From: JAJZQD01 sp021847735
GTDB taxonomy: Bacteria; Bacillota; Thermincolia; Thermincolales; UBA2595
DNA length: 50,395 bases
Assembly: GCA_027324025.1 (NCBI GenBank)
Contig: DAHVYW010000053.1
Coordinates: forward strand, 1-50,395
Direction of reading: 5' to 3'
Shown here in pieces: positions 24,694 to 32,741 of this stretch; the stretch's first letter is position 1; each line of letters begins with the position of its first letter. The notes beneath the pieces were generated by a model. That model saw nothing but the letters and a program-made list of their open reading frames with translations. It made no database searches and was not told the DNA's origin. The position numbers and the translations under genes are program-made.

Positions 24694-25947
24694 ATGAACT
24701 ACATTGTCAGAGACATCAACCTCGCCCCGTCAGGTAAACTGAAAATTGACTGGGTAAAAGAACACATGCCTGTTCTAAACCAAATTCGCAGCGAATTTGA
24801 AGCGACTAAACCTTTTAAAGGGGTGAAGGTAGCAGTCAGCATTCATCTTGAAGCTAAGACCGCCTACCTGGCCAAGGTCTTAAAAGCCGGTGGGGCCGAT
24901 GTGGTAATTACCGGCAGTAACCCGCTTTCAACTCAGGATGATGTTGCCGCTGCCCTTGCTGCAGACGGAATTCAGGTTTATGCCTGGTATAACGCCACCG
25001 CCGAAGAATATAAGGAACACCTGGTGAAGGTTTTGGAGACGAGACCGGATGTTATTATTGATGACGGGGGAGATTTGGTTAACCTGTTACATAATGAATG
25101 CAGCCACATGGCAAACCAGGTTATCGGGGGCAGCGAGGAAACCACTACAGGGGTCATGCGCCTGGAAGCCATGGAGAAAGCAAATTTGCTGAAGTTCCCC
25201 ATGATTGCGGTAAATGACGCCCTCTGCAAATATTTGTTTGATAACCGCTACGGTACCGGCGAGTCGGTTTGGACCGGTATCATGAGAACAACTAACCTCA
25301 TCGTGGCCGGAAAGACCGTTGTTGTGGCGGGATACGGCTGGTGTGGCAAGGGAATTGCTATGAAGGCCAAAGGTCTGGGAGCTAAGGTTATTGTCACAGA
25401 AATTGACCCCATCAAGGCCATTGAGGCCCATATGGATGGCTTTACCGCTATGAGTATGGATGATGCCGCCGCTCTGGGTGATGTGTTCATAACTGTTACC
25501 GGCTGCAAGGATGTTATTAGGGGTAAGCACTACGAAAACATGAAAAATGGGGCCCTGCTGGCCAACGCCGGGCATTTTGACGTTGAGATCAACAAACCCG
25601 AGTTGAACGAGCGTTCAGTCGGCCGCCGGGTTGTCCGGCAAAATATCGAAGAATTTGCGATGCCTGACGGCAGGAAGATATATCTACTGGCTGAGGGGAG
25701 GCTTGTTAACCTGGCAGCAGGTGACGGCCATCCGGCGGAAATAATGGATATGTCCTTTGCCCTCCAGGCCTTGTCAGCCAAATATATACTGGAAAACGGC
25801 AAAAACCTCGGCAATAAGGTTTACAAGGTTGCTGATGAAATAGACAAAAAAGTAGCTGAGATAAAACTGAAGTCCCTCGGCACCGGAATTGACCGGTTGA
25901 CACCTGAGCAGGAACAGTACCTGTACGGTTGGCAGCACGGGGAATAG
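24694..25947 (+). CDS. ahcY: S-adenosylhomocysteine (or S-inosylhomocysteine) hydrolase
   Basis: ATG 24694 follows AGAGGAGG and gives 417 residues. NAD-binding GYGWCGKG is at 213-220 and the active-site N174, K179, D183, N184 are in place. It belongs to the short archaeal/Thermotoga type: the substrate loop reads HLEAKTA (51-57) instead of the HMTIQTA of the eukaryal/proteobacterial type, the C-terminal KPDHYRY tail is missing, and the Cys usually found after DN-x-YG is Thr (T187). The related Methanocaldococcus enzyme acts on S-inosylhomocysteine. The neighbouring deaminase makes this substrate plausible here. Confidence 0.92.
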   Translation: MNYIVRDINLAPSGKLKIDWVKEHMPVLNQIRSEFEATKPFKGVKVAVSIHLEAKTAYLAKVLKAGGADVVITGSNPLSTQDDVAAALAADGIQVYAWYNATAEEYKEHLVKVLETRPDVIIDDGGDLVNLLHNECSHMANQVIGGSEETTTGVMRLEAMEKANLLKFPMIAVNDALCKYLFDNRYGTGESVWTGIMRTTNLIVAGKTVVVAGYGWCGKGIAMKAKGLGAKVIVTEIDPIKAIEAHMDGFTAMSMDDAAALGDVFITVTGCKDVIRGKHYENMKNGALLANAGHFDVEINKPELNERSVGRRVVRQNIEEFAMPDGRKIYLLAEGRLVNLAAGDGHPAEIMDMSFALQALSAKYILENGKNLGNKVYKVADEIDKKVAEIKLKSLGTGIDRLTPEQEQYLYGWQHGE

Positions 25948-25949
25948 GT

Positions 25950-26183
25950 ATGCAAATTGAATTAAAACTGTTTGCGTCATTAAGAAAACATTTAGCCAAG
26001 CCAGTTAACAAAATTACTGTCAATGATACCTTAACGGTCACTGTCGGCCGGCTTCTTGAACAACAGGGAATCCCTTTGGAGGAGGCACCTGTTGTACTTG
26101 TTAATGGTGTGAGAGCGGGGCAGGACTGTGTTCTTAAAGATGGGGACACAGTCAGTCTGTTTCCCCTTATCGGTGGAGGTTAA
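25950..26183 (+). CDS. MoaD/ThiS-like sulphur carrier protein
   Basis: ATG 25950, two bases after the ahcY stop, gives 77 residues ending PLIGGG. The terminal Gly-Gly is the site adenylated and thiocarboxylated in MoaD and ThiS. MoaD donates sulphur to the dithiolene of molybdopterin and its tungsten form. MoaD-like genes are commonly placed beside aldehyde:ferredoxin oxidoreductases, and the aor gene follows after 25 bases. A role in making that enzyme's tungstopterin is inferred from position. The fold and the C-terminus are clear, the specific partner is not. Confidence 0.85.
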   Translation: MQIELKLFASLRKHLAKPVNKITVNDTLTVTVGRLLEQQGIPLEEAPVVLVNGVRAGQDCVLKDGDTVSLFPLIGGG

Positions 26184-26208
26184 ATAGAGGATAAATAGGA
26201 GGAACTCG

Positions 26209-27990
26209 ATGTACGGGTGGACAGGAAAGATTCTGAGAGCCAACCTTACAAATCAAAAAGTGTCCATTGAATACCCGGAGCCCGACGGCTACCATAAATT
26301 TCTGGGCGGCCGGGGACTCGGGTGTAACCTTCTATGGCGGGAAGTTACGCCTGAAACCGACCCCCTTTCCCCGGGCAACAAACTGATTTTTATGACAGGC
26401 CCCCTCACCGGCACCAAAGTGCCAACCTCCGGAAGGTTTACAGTAACAGCCAAATCTCCGCTGACCGGGACTGTGTTTGACTCAAACTCCGGAGGCATCT
26501 GGGGTGCCCGGTTAAAAAAGGCCGGTTATGACGGGCTGATTGTGGAGGGGAAGGCTGAGAAACCCGTATATATAGTTATTAACGAAACCGGCGCGGTTGT
26601 TAAGGATGCCGGGGAGCTTTGGGGCTGCAATGTTCCTGATACCACCAAGGCTGTGTTGGCCGCCGAAGGGACCGGGTACAGTGTAGCGTGTATAGGTCCT
26701 GCGGGTGAAAACCTGGCCAGGATTTCCTGTATTATGAATGACAATACCCGTGCCCTTGGCAGGGGCGGGTTGGGTGCCGTTATGGGCTCAAAGCTCCTCA
26801 AAGCCGTGGCAGTAAAGGGTTCCAAAAACATTAAGGCGGCTGAAGAGGAAAAACTGAAGTTTGTTCTGTATGAAACCAACAAATGGCTAAAAGCTAACCC
26901 CATTACCTCCCAGGGTCTGCCAGAGTTTGGCACCCCTGTACTGGTTAACCTGTTTAACGAGTGCGGTGTTTTCCCATCTTACAATTTTCAGGAATCACAA
27001 TTCTCTGAGGCCGAAGAAATATCGGGCGAGGTAATGGCCGAAAAGATTACCGTCAGGAAAAAAGGGTGTTACGGCTGCCCTGTCAAGTGTACCCGGGTTA
27101 CACGTACCGCCAGGGATGAGGGCGAAGGACCGGAATACGAATCAATCTGGGCTCTGGGCCCGCAGTGCGGGGTCAGTGATTTGGAGGCTATTGCCGAAGC
27201 CAACTACCTTTGCAACAGGTTGGGACTGGATACTATCTCTGTGGGTTCAACTATAGGATGCGCTATGGAAATGGCGGCCAACGGCCTTATCGACTGGGAC
27301 TTGAAATTTGGCGATACCGGTAAGTTAAGACCATTGATTGAGGATATTGCGTACCGGCGGGGCGTCGGCGCCGAGCTGGCGGACGGTTCCCGCAGTTTCG
27401 CCGCCAAATACGGTGGTGAACAGTATGCTATGCAGGTTAAGGGACTGGAACTTCCGGCATATGACCCGCGCGGACTCCAGGGAATGGGGCTTGGATTTGC
27501 CACTTCCAACCGGGGAGGGTGCCACCTCCGGGCCTATATGGTAGGACCGGAGATTCTTGGAGTCCCCAAGATGGTGGATAGGTTTTCGATCCACGGAAAA
27601 GCGGGCTTGACGATTTTTTACCAAAACCTTAATGCCGCAATGGATGCCCTGATTATCTGCCGCTTTATCGGTTTGGCCGTGGCTGAAGAGTATTTCGCCA
27701 GGCTGCTGACAGCTGTCACCGGCGAAGAATTCCAACCGCAGGATTTACATGTAATTGGCGAAAGAATATGGAATTTGGAACGCCTTTATAATATCAGAGA
27801 AGGTTTTTCCGGGCAGGAAGATACTTTACCCGGGCGTCTTTTAAAAGAACCGGTGAAATCCGGCCCGTCCAAGGGGCATGTGGTCCAACTTGACCCCATG
27901 CTCACTGACTATTACAGGTTCAGAGGGTGGGACAGCCGCGGCATTCCTACCGCTGAGAAGCTATCCGAACTCGGGCTGGAGGTAATGTAA
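26209..27990 (+). CDS. aor: Tungsten-dependent aldehyde:ferredoxin oxidoreductase
   Basis: ATG 26209 with TAGGAGGAACTCG gives 593 residues, close to the archaeal enzyme (605). The [4Fe-4S] ligands are C287-x2-C290-x3-C294 and probably C484; other family marks are FLGGRGLG at 31-38, the RGGLGA and LGLDTISVG blocks, and GGCHLRAYM. It oxidises aldehydes to carboxylates and reduces ferredoxin, in the cytoplasm of anaerobes. The substrate cannot be read from sequence, but it is packed between a MoaD-like gene and an aldolase, with a stop-to-start gap of zero to the latter, which suggests that it removes the aldehyde the aldolase makes. Confidence 0.92.
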   Translation: MYGWTGKILRANLTNQKVSIEYPEPDGYHKFLGGRGLGCNLLWREVTPETDPLSPGNKLIFMTGPLTGTKVPTSGRFTVTAKSPLTGTVFDSNSGGIWGARLKKAGYDGLIVEGKAEKPVYIVINETGAVVKDAGELWGCNVPDTTKAVLAAEGTGYSVACIGPAGENLARISCIMNDNTRALGRGGLGAVMGSKLLKAVAVKGSKNIKAAEEEKLKFVLYETNKWLKANPITSQGLPEFGTPVLVNLFNECGVFPSYNFQESQFSEAEEISGEVMAEKITVRKKGCYGCPVKCTRVTRTARDEGEGPEYESIWALGPQCGVSDLEAIAEANYLCNRLGLDTISVGSTIGCAMEMAANGLIDWDLKFGDTGKLRPLIEDIAYRRGVGAELADGSRSFAAKYGGEQYAMQVKGLELPAYDPRGLQGMGLGFATSNRGGCHLRAYMVGPEILGVPKMVDRFSIHGKAGLTIFYQNLNAAMDALIICRFIGLAVAEEYFARLLTAVTGEEFQPQDLHVIGERIWNLERLYNIREGFSGQEDTLPGRLLKEPVKSGPSKGHVVQLDPMLTDYYRFRGWDSRGIPTAEKLSELGLEVM

Positions 27991-28581
27991 ATGTACAGGG
28001 AATTCAGCCAGATAGGCCGGGACTTGTTTATACAGGGGCTGAACAGTTCCCACAGCGGGAACATGAGTATCCGCCTGGGCGACAGGATTGTCATTACCAG
28101 GAGAGGGTCAATGCTTGGCAACCTAAAAGAAACGGATTTGATTGAAACCGGGCTGTCCAAAAACGACAGCCGGATAACCCTGGCCTCAACGGAAATCGGT
28201 GTCCACCGTTCAATTTTTAAAAACACTTCAGCCCTGGCCATAGTTCATGCCCACCCCGTATACGCCACAGCCCTTTCTCTCCTCGAAGACGAAATAATTC
28301 CCATTGACTCGGAAGGACAGTATATGCTGCACAGAATACCGGTTATAGGTTTTGAGCATACCGTAGGTTCTGAAGAGGTAGCCCGGATACTGCCCGAGTA
28401 TTTAAAGGAATACAAGATAGTAATGGTCAGGGGCCATGGCAGCTTTGCCGTGGGGCAGTTAATTGAGGAGGCTTACCAATGGACCTCCAGCCTGGAAAAC
28501 ATATGTAAGATAATTTATCTTACCAGAACCCTCAATGGAGAGATAAAAGACCGGAAAAGTGATCAATATAACAAATGGTAA
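27991..28581 (+). CDS. Class II aldolase (fuculose-phosphate aldolase-like)
   Basis: The 196-residue protein starts at the base after the aor stop. The zinc ligands H86 and H88 (HAHPVYATA) and H149 (RGHGSFAVG) and the catalytic Glu E68 (STEIGVHRS) are all present, as is the SGNMSIR phosphate-binding loop. Enzymes of this fold cleave ketose-1-phosphates to DHAP and an aldehyde. In E. coli and Rhodospirillum a FucA-like aldolase cleaves methylthioribulose-1-phosphate to DHAP and methylthioacetaldehyde (the DHAP shunt). MtnB is a dehydratase of the same fold, but is recognised by different neighbours. Position after mtnA favours the shunt role. Confidence 0.82.
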   Translation: MYREFSQIGRDLFIQGLNSSHSGNMSIRLGDRIVITRRGSMLGNLKETDLIETGLSKNDSRITLASTEIGVHRSIFKNTSALAIVHAHPVYATALSLLEDEIIPIDSEGQYMLHRIPVIGFEHTVGSEEVARILPEYLKEYKIVMVRGHGSFAVGQLIEEAYQWTSSLENICKIIYLTRTLNGEIKDRKSDQYNKW

Positions 28582-28597
28582 CAAGGAGGGTTAAGAG

Positions 28598-29890
28598 ATG
28601 GGAAAAATTCTGATCAAAAACGCCACTGTTATTCCGATGGCAGACGGGGAAAAAATGATAGCAAATGGCGAAATAGCCATTGAGGGGAATAAAATTGTAT
28701 CAGTGGGGCCTAAAGGAACTGTTTCCGACAGGTGGGATACCGATGAAACCATCGATGCTGCCGGAATGGTGGCGATGCCCGGTTTTGTTAACTGCCACAC
28801 CCATGCGGCCATGACCATGCTGCGCAGCTATGCTGATGACATGCCCCTGATGGAATGGCTGACCAAGATTTGGCCGCTGGAAGACAGATTGACCGGGGAA
28901 GATGTCTACTGGGGGACGATGCTCTGCATCCTGGAAATGATAAAATCAGGCACGACAACCTTTGCCGATATGTATTTTTTTATGGATGAAGTGGCCCGGG
29001 CTGTAGAAAAAACGGGAATAAGGGCCAGTTTGTCCAGGGGAATGGTGGGAGTAGCCCCCACAGCGCAGCTCGCTCTGGATGAGACAGCTGAATTTGTACA
29101 GAAGTGGAACGGGGCAGCCGGCGGCAGAATTACCACTATGGTGGGTCCCCACGCACCGTATACCTGCCCGCCGGACTATCTAAAGAAAGTACTGGCCATA
29201 GCCCAACAGGCAAAGGTAGGAATTCACATTCACCTGGCCGAGACCAGGTCGGAAGTGGATGAAATCAGGAAGCTTTATGGAAAAACACCGATAGAATATG
29301 TCCATGATTTGGGCGTGCTGGACTCCCCCGTGTTAGGCGCCCACTGCGTCCATCTTACCCAAAATGACATAAAAATTTTGAAAGAGAAAAATGTGGGTGT
29401 TGCCCACAACCCGGAAAGCAACATGAAACTGGCCAGCGGTATCTCTCCCGTGCCCCAGATGTTAGCCGAAGGGATTAAAGTCGGACTGGGCACTGACGGT
29501 GCTGCCAGCAACAATAACCTCGACATGCTGGAGGAAATGAGGTCAGCGGCTTTGCTTCATAAGGTTAACTCAATGGATGCCAGCGTAATTTCTTCTGACC
29601 AAGCCCTTGCGATGGCCACGAAAAACGGCGGCAAGGTTCTGGGTCTCAATGATATCGGTGTACTGCAGCCCGGTTATAAGGCAGACATAATTCTTATTGA
29701 TTTTAACAAACCCCACCTGTATCCGAAGCATGACATCATCGCTCACACAGTCTACGCTGCTCAATCATCAGATGTGGACACAGTGCTTGTTGACGGTAAA
29801 ATTATCATGAGGCAAGGGAAAGTGCTGACCATGAACGAACAGGAAATCCTGGAAAATGTTCAACGATGCGCAGACAGGCTGGTTGGGTAG
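28598..29890 (+). CDS. mtaD: 5-Methylthioadenosine/S-adenosylhomocysteine deaminase (MtaD)
   Basis: ATG 28598 with CAAGGAGG gives 430 residues of the amidohydrolase superfamily. Metal ligands are H67 and H69 (NCHTH), H212 (HIHLAET, with E215) and D300 (LGTDGAASNN); H249 (AHCVHL) is the further active-site His. NPESNMKLASG is the family fingerprint. It deaminates MTA to methylthioinosine and SAH to S-inosylhomocysteine, and often adenosine. This fits the 6-oxopurine-type phosphorylase and the SIH-type hydrolase encoded upstream. It ends the cluster and is followed by a terminator. Confidence 0.93.
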   Translation: MGKILIKNATVIPMADGEKMIANGEIAIEGNKIVSVGPKGTVSDRWDTDETIDAAGMVAMPGFVNCHTHAAMTMLRSYADDMPLMEWLTKIWPLEDRLTGEDVYWGTMLCILEMIKSGTTTFADMYFFMDEVARAVEKTGIRASLSRGMVGVAPTAQLALDETAEFVQKWNGAAGGRITTMVGPHAPYTCPPDYLKKVLAIAQQAKVGIHIHLAETRSEVDEIRKLYGKTPIEYVHDLGVLDSPVLGAHCVHLTQNDIKILKEKNVGVAHNPESNMKLASGISPVPQMLAEGIKVGLGTDGAASNNNLDMLEEMRSAALLHKVNSMDASVISSDQALAMATKNGGKVLGLNDIGVLQPGYKADIILIDFNKPHLYPKHDIIAHTVYAAQSSDVDTVLVDGKIIMRQGKVLTMNEQEILENVQRCADRLVG

Positions 29891-29923
29891 GATAGGCATA
29901 ATGAGGACGACAAATAGCTCTGG

Positions 29924-29947
29924 GCCGGAAAATTCCGGTCTTTTTTT
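29924..29947 (+). terminator. Intrinsic terminator after mtaD
   Basis: GCCGGAA pairs with TTCCGGT (29924-29939), and a run of seven to eight T residues follows. Confidence 0.88.
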
Positions 29948-30103
29948 ATAATCAGGAATGTGTATGAATTGAAATCCTCCAGCAAGCCGTGTAAATAATT
30001 TAATTGTAGTAAAAATAAGAGGATATTGTAGAATTGTGACGAAACAAGTAAAATAAGTAAAAGTGAAAAAAATCACTAAAAGGAATGCTTTTGGGAGGTG
30101 AAA

Positions 30104-30265
30104 ATGATGGCAGTGGCGAGAAATAGGCTGACTATCCTTAGGTTGGAAAGGGACAACTTGATTGACCGCTGGATGATTAACAAAAACACCGATAATGCCA
30201 AGATACTTGTGAAGATTATGGACCTGGAAGAAGATATCGCAAAGGCCATGAATGAACAGAAGTGA
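30104..30265 (+). CDS. Small helical protein, 53 residues, unknown
   Basis: ATG 30104 is preceded by a strong TTGGGAGGTGAAA ribosome site. The product is charged and predicted helical (RLTILRLERDNLIDRWMI, then DNAKILVKIMDLEEDIAKAM). It has the length and two-helix look of Spo0E-like or other small regulators, but the Spo0E signature SxxxD is not seen. It has its own terminator and no close partner: mtaD ends 213 bases before and the ylxM promoter follows. I do not recognise it. Confidence 0.6.
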   Translation: MMAVARNRLTILRLERDNLIDRWMINKNTDNAKILVKIMDLEEDIAKAMNEQK

Positions 30266-30331
30266 CGGAAAATCAGAAAGCATTATAACTGGATAATCGG
30301 TTGCCGGTTTGGCAATTCACGTACATATTTT

Positions 30332-30363
30332 GACGCGGATACGAAAGGTATACGCGTCTTTTA
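30332..30363 (+). terminator. Intrinsic terminator after the small gene
   Basis: GACGCG-ATAC (30332-30342, one unpaired G) pairs with GTAT-CGCGTC (30348-30358) around a GAAAG loop, then TTTTATT follows. Confidence 0.8.
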
Positions 30364-30374
30364 TTGCAAATTTC

Positions 30375-30440
30375 TTGACAAACGGGTTAGGGTCTATTAA
30401 AATTCTAGTGTAAAGCAAAATGCCTTTACACTAGAAGGTG
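30375..30440 (+). promoter_or_regulatory. ylxM-ffh promoter with 13-bp palindrome at the transcription start
   Basis: TTGACA (30375-30380) and TAAAAT (30398-30403) are spaced by 17 bp. TTCTAGTGTAAAG (30403-30415) and CTTTACACTAGAA (30424-30436) are a perfect 13-bp inverted repeat with an 8-base loop, starting at the last base of the -10 and ending at the AAGGTGA ribosome site. It could be a repressor operator or a 5'-UTR hairpin that hides the ribosome site. Confidence 0.8.
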
Positions 30441-30445
30441 ACATT

Positions 30446-30796
30446 GTGATTGAAAAGATTGAACGAATGGCAATGCTGTTCGATTTTTATGGGAAACTGC
30501 TGACGGGAAAACAGCAGGAGATGCTTTCACTTTATTATGAGCAGGACTTGTCCTTGGGCGAAATTGCCGAAGAATACAATGTCAGCCGCCAGGCAATCCA
30601 TGATGTACTTAAACGAAGCGAAAAAATCCTCGAGGACTATGAGGAAAGCCTTGGCCTTTTAAAAAAGTTTGCGATTGAACGGGAAAAGCTTGCCGCGATT
30701 CTAGAGTTGCTCAATGATTTGGAAGGCAATCGTTTATTCAAAGAAAAAATTAGTAGACTGGTTAACGAAATACTTGAAATTCAGAATCTTGAATAG
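30446..30796 (+). CDS. ylxM: YlxM family helix-turn-helix protein
   Basis: GTG 30446, preceded by AAGGTGA, gives 116 residues. A sigma-70 region 4-like helix-turn-helix is clear (LSLGEIAEEYNVSRQAIHDV, about residues 33-52), followed by a helical tail. YlxM is almost always encoded immediately before ffh; in Streptococcus it modulates SRP GTPase activity. Here ffh follows after 34 bases. The DNA-binding-like fold, together with the large palindrome at its own promoter, leaves autoregulation open. Confidence 0.9.
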   Translation: MIEKIERMAMLFDFYGKLLTGKQQEMLSLYYEQDLSLGEIAEEYNVSRQAIHDVLKRSEKILEDYEESLGLLKKFAIEREKLAAILELLNDLEGNRLFKEKISRLVNEILEIQNLE

Positions 30797-30830
30797 TGTA
30801 AAAAGAATTACTAAACAGGAGGGTTAGGGC

Positions 30831-32183
30831 ATGATATTTGAAGGGCTTGCCGAAAAACTTCAAAACACATTTAAAAAACTTAGGGGTAAAGGCAAACTCA
30901 ACGAAACTGACGTTGATGAAGCGATGCGGGAAGTCAGGGTGGCGTTGCTGGAAGCCGACGTTAATTTCAAGGTTGTCAAGGATTTTATCAAGAAAGTAAA
31001 GGAACGCGCCATCGGTCAGGAAATCCTGGACAGCCTGACACCGGGTCAGCATGTAATCAAGATCGTCAATGAAGAATTGACGGAGCTAATGGGTGGTACC
31101 CAGAGCAAAATAAGCGTATCCTCTAAACCGCCTACAGTAATTATGCTGGTTGGGCTGCAGGGTGCGGGGAAAACTACAACGGCGGGCAAACTGGCCAATT
31201 TACTGAGAAAACAGGGGAGAAGACCGTTAATGGTTGCCGGTGACGTTTACCGGCCAGCGGCTATTAAGCAGCTCCAGGTACTTGGGGAACAGCTTGATAT
31301 CCCGGTGTTTTCCTTAGGTGATAAGACTAACCCGGTGGACATTGCCAAAGGCGCTTTGGAACAGGCCCGCGCCTATGGAAATGACATGGTTATTATCGAT
31401 ACTGCGGGGCGCCTGCACATAAACGAAGAATTAATGGATGAATTGAAAAGCATTAAACAGTCCGTCCACCCTCATGAAATCCTCTTTGTGATGGACGCTA
31501 CTATTGGACAGGATGCCGTTACGGTGGCCAAGACCTTTGACGAAATACTCGGCGTTGATGGCATTATTATGACCAAACTTGATGGAGATACCCGCGGCGG
31601 GGCGGCTTTATCGGTAAAAGCCGTAACCGGCAAACCCATAAAATTTGCCGGAATGGGAGAAAAGCTTGATGCCCTTGAGCCGTTTCATCCAGACAGGATA
31701 GCTTCAAGAATACTTGGCATGGGGGATGTCTTAAGTCTTATTGAAAAAGCGCAGACAGCGGTTGATATCGAGAAGGCCCAGGAACTGCAGAGAAAAATTC
31801 AAACCCAGGAATATACTTTACAGGATTTTATGGAACAAATGGAACAGGTTAAGAGTATGGGTCCCCTGGACCAGATTATTGGCATGATACCGGGATTTGG
31901 CCAGATGAAACAATTGAAAAACATAAAGGGTTCTCTTGATGAATCGGAATTTCTCCACACGAAGGCAATCATTCAGTCCATGACTACCAAAGAGCGTAAG
32001 GAACCAAGGATTATTAAGGATAGCCGCAAGAAACGGATTGCCAGAGGGAGCGGGACTAGGGTGAGTGATGTTAACAGGCTGTTAAAACAGTTTGAAGAAA
32101 CCAAGAAGATGATGAAACAGCTGTCCGGCATGGAGAAAAACCTTAGAAAAGGCGGGGGATTCAAACTTCCCTTCTTTAAGTAG
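30831..32183 (+). CDS. ffh: Signal recognition particle protein Ffh
   Basis: The 450-residue protein has an N domain, a GTPase domain with GLQGAGKTTT (G1), DTAGRL (G3) and TKLDGDTRGG (G4), and a C-terminal M domain from about residue 300. The M domain is methionine-rich, with the RNA-binding SGT(R) helix (ARGSGTRVSDVN). It binds SRP RNA and signal sequences and docks with FtsY. The ribosome site is AGGAGGG. The SRP RNA gene itself was not found in this window. Confidence 0.97.
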   Translation: MIFEGLAEKLQNTFKKLRGKGKLNETDVDEAMREVRVALLEADVNFKVVKDFIKKVKERAIGQEILDSLTPGQHVIKIVNEELTELMGGTQSKISVSSKPPTVIMLVGLQGAGKTTTAGKLANLLRKQGRRPLMVAGDVYRPAAIKQLQVLGEQLDIPVFSLGDKTNPVDIAKGALEQARAYGNDMVIIDTAGRLHINEELMDELKSIKQSVHPHEILFVMDATIGQDAVTVAKTFDEILGVDGIIMTKLDGDTRGGAALSVKAVTGKPIKFAGMGEKLDALEPFHPDRIASRILGMGDVLSLIEKAQTAVDIEKAQELQRKIQTQEYTLQDFMEQMEQVKSMGPLDQIIGMIPGFGQMKQLKNIKGSLDESEFLHTKAIIQSMTTKERKEPRIIKDSRKKRIARGSGTRVSDVNRLLKQFEETKKMMKQLSGMEKNLRKGGGFKLPFFK

Positions 32184-32227
32184 TATAAAAAAGAAATATA
32201 TGGAAGACTATATGAGGAGGTGATATA

Positions 32228-32485
32228 ATGGCAACAAGAATTCGTCTCAAGAGAATGGGTGCAAAGAAACAGCCTTTTTACCGCATCGTGGTGGCTGACT
32301 CCAGGTCACCAAGAGATGGCAGGTTTATTGAGGAAATTGGGCATTATGACCCTTGTAAAAACCCTGCCGATGTAAAAATTGACGGCGAGAAGGCATTAAA
32401 ATGGTTAAAGAGCGGGGCTCAGCCTTCAGAGACTGTTAGAGCCCTCCTGAAAAAAGCTGGGTTGAATGAGAAAGCTGCCGAGTAG
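32228..32485 (+). CDS. rpsP: 30S ribosomal protein S16
   Basis: The 85-residue protein starts MATRIRLKRMGAKKQPFYRIVVAD, a textbook S16 N-terminus (first 20: all conserved). It assembles into the body of the small subunit. GAGGAGGTGATATA is the ribosome site. It is the third gene of the ylxM-ffh-rpsP-khpA-ylqD-rimM-trmD operon, in the same order as Bacillus. Confidence 0.97.
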   Translation: MATRIRLKRMGAKKQPFYRIVVADSRSPRDGRFIEEIGHYDPCKNPADVKIDGEKALKWLKSGAQPSETVRALLKKAGLNEKAAE

Positions 32486-32506
32486 TAGCGCTTAGGGGGT
32501 GCAATC

Positions 32507-32734
32507 ATGAGGGAATTAGTCGAATTTCTTGCCAAATCCCTTGTCGATAACCCGGACAAAGTTTCCGTTAAGGTTGTGGAAAGCGACAAGTCCCTGGTTT
32601 TAGAACTAAGTGTAGCTCCTGAAGACATGGGTAAAGTAATCGGCAAACAGGGAAGGATAGCAAAGGCTATCAGGACTATAATAAAAGCGGCGGCCACCAG
32701 GGAAGGCAAAAGAGTTTTAGTAGAGATTGTATAG
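32507..32734 (+). CDS. khpA: RNA-binding KH protein KhpA
   Basis: This is a 75-residue single KH domain with the GKQG loop at residues 46-49 (VIGKQGRIAKAIR). KhpA, known as YlqC in Bacillus, binds RNA, usually with KhpB/Jag, and affects cell division and elongation in Streptococcus. It starts 21 bases after the rpsP stop with AGGGGGTG as ribosome site. A large candidate regulatory RNA lies between it and ylqD. Confidence 0.93.
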   Translation: MRELVEFLAKSLVDNPDKVSVKVVESDKSLVLELSVAPEDMGKVIGKQGRIAKAIRTIIKAAATREGKRVLVEIV

Positions 32735-32741
32735 TCAGAGG

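Noticed and set aside
27991..28581. Methylthioribulose-1-phosphate dehydratase (MtnB)
   Set aside because: The same fold is possible, but no MtnC/D/W/X genes follow, while an aldehyde oxidoreductase precedes; aldolase is preferred. Not excluded with certainty.
30104..30265. Spo0E-like phosphatase
   Set aside because: Size fits but the SxxxD core motif is absent.
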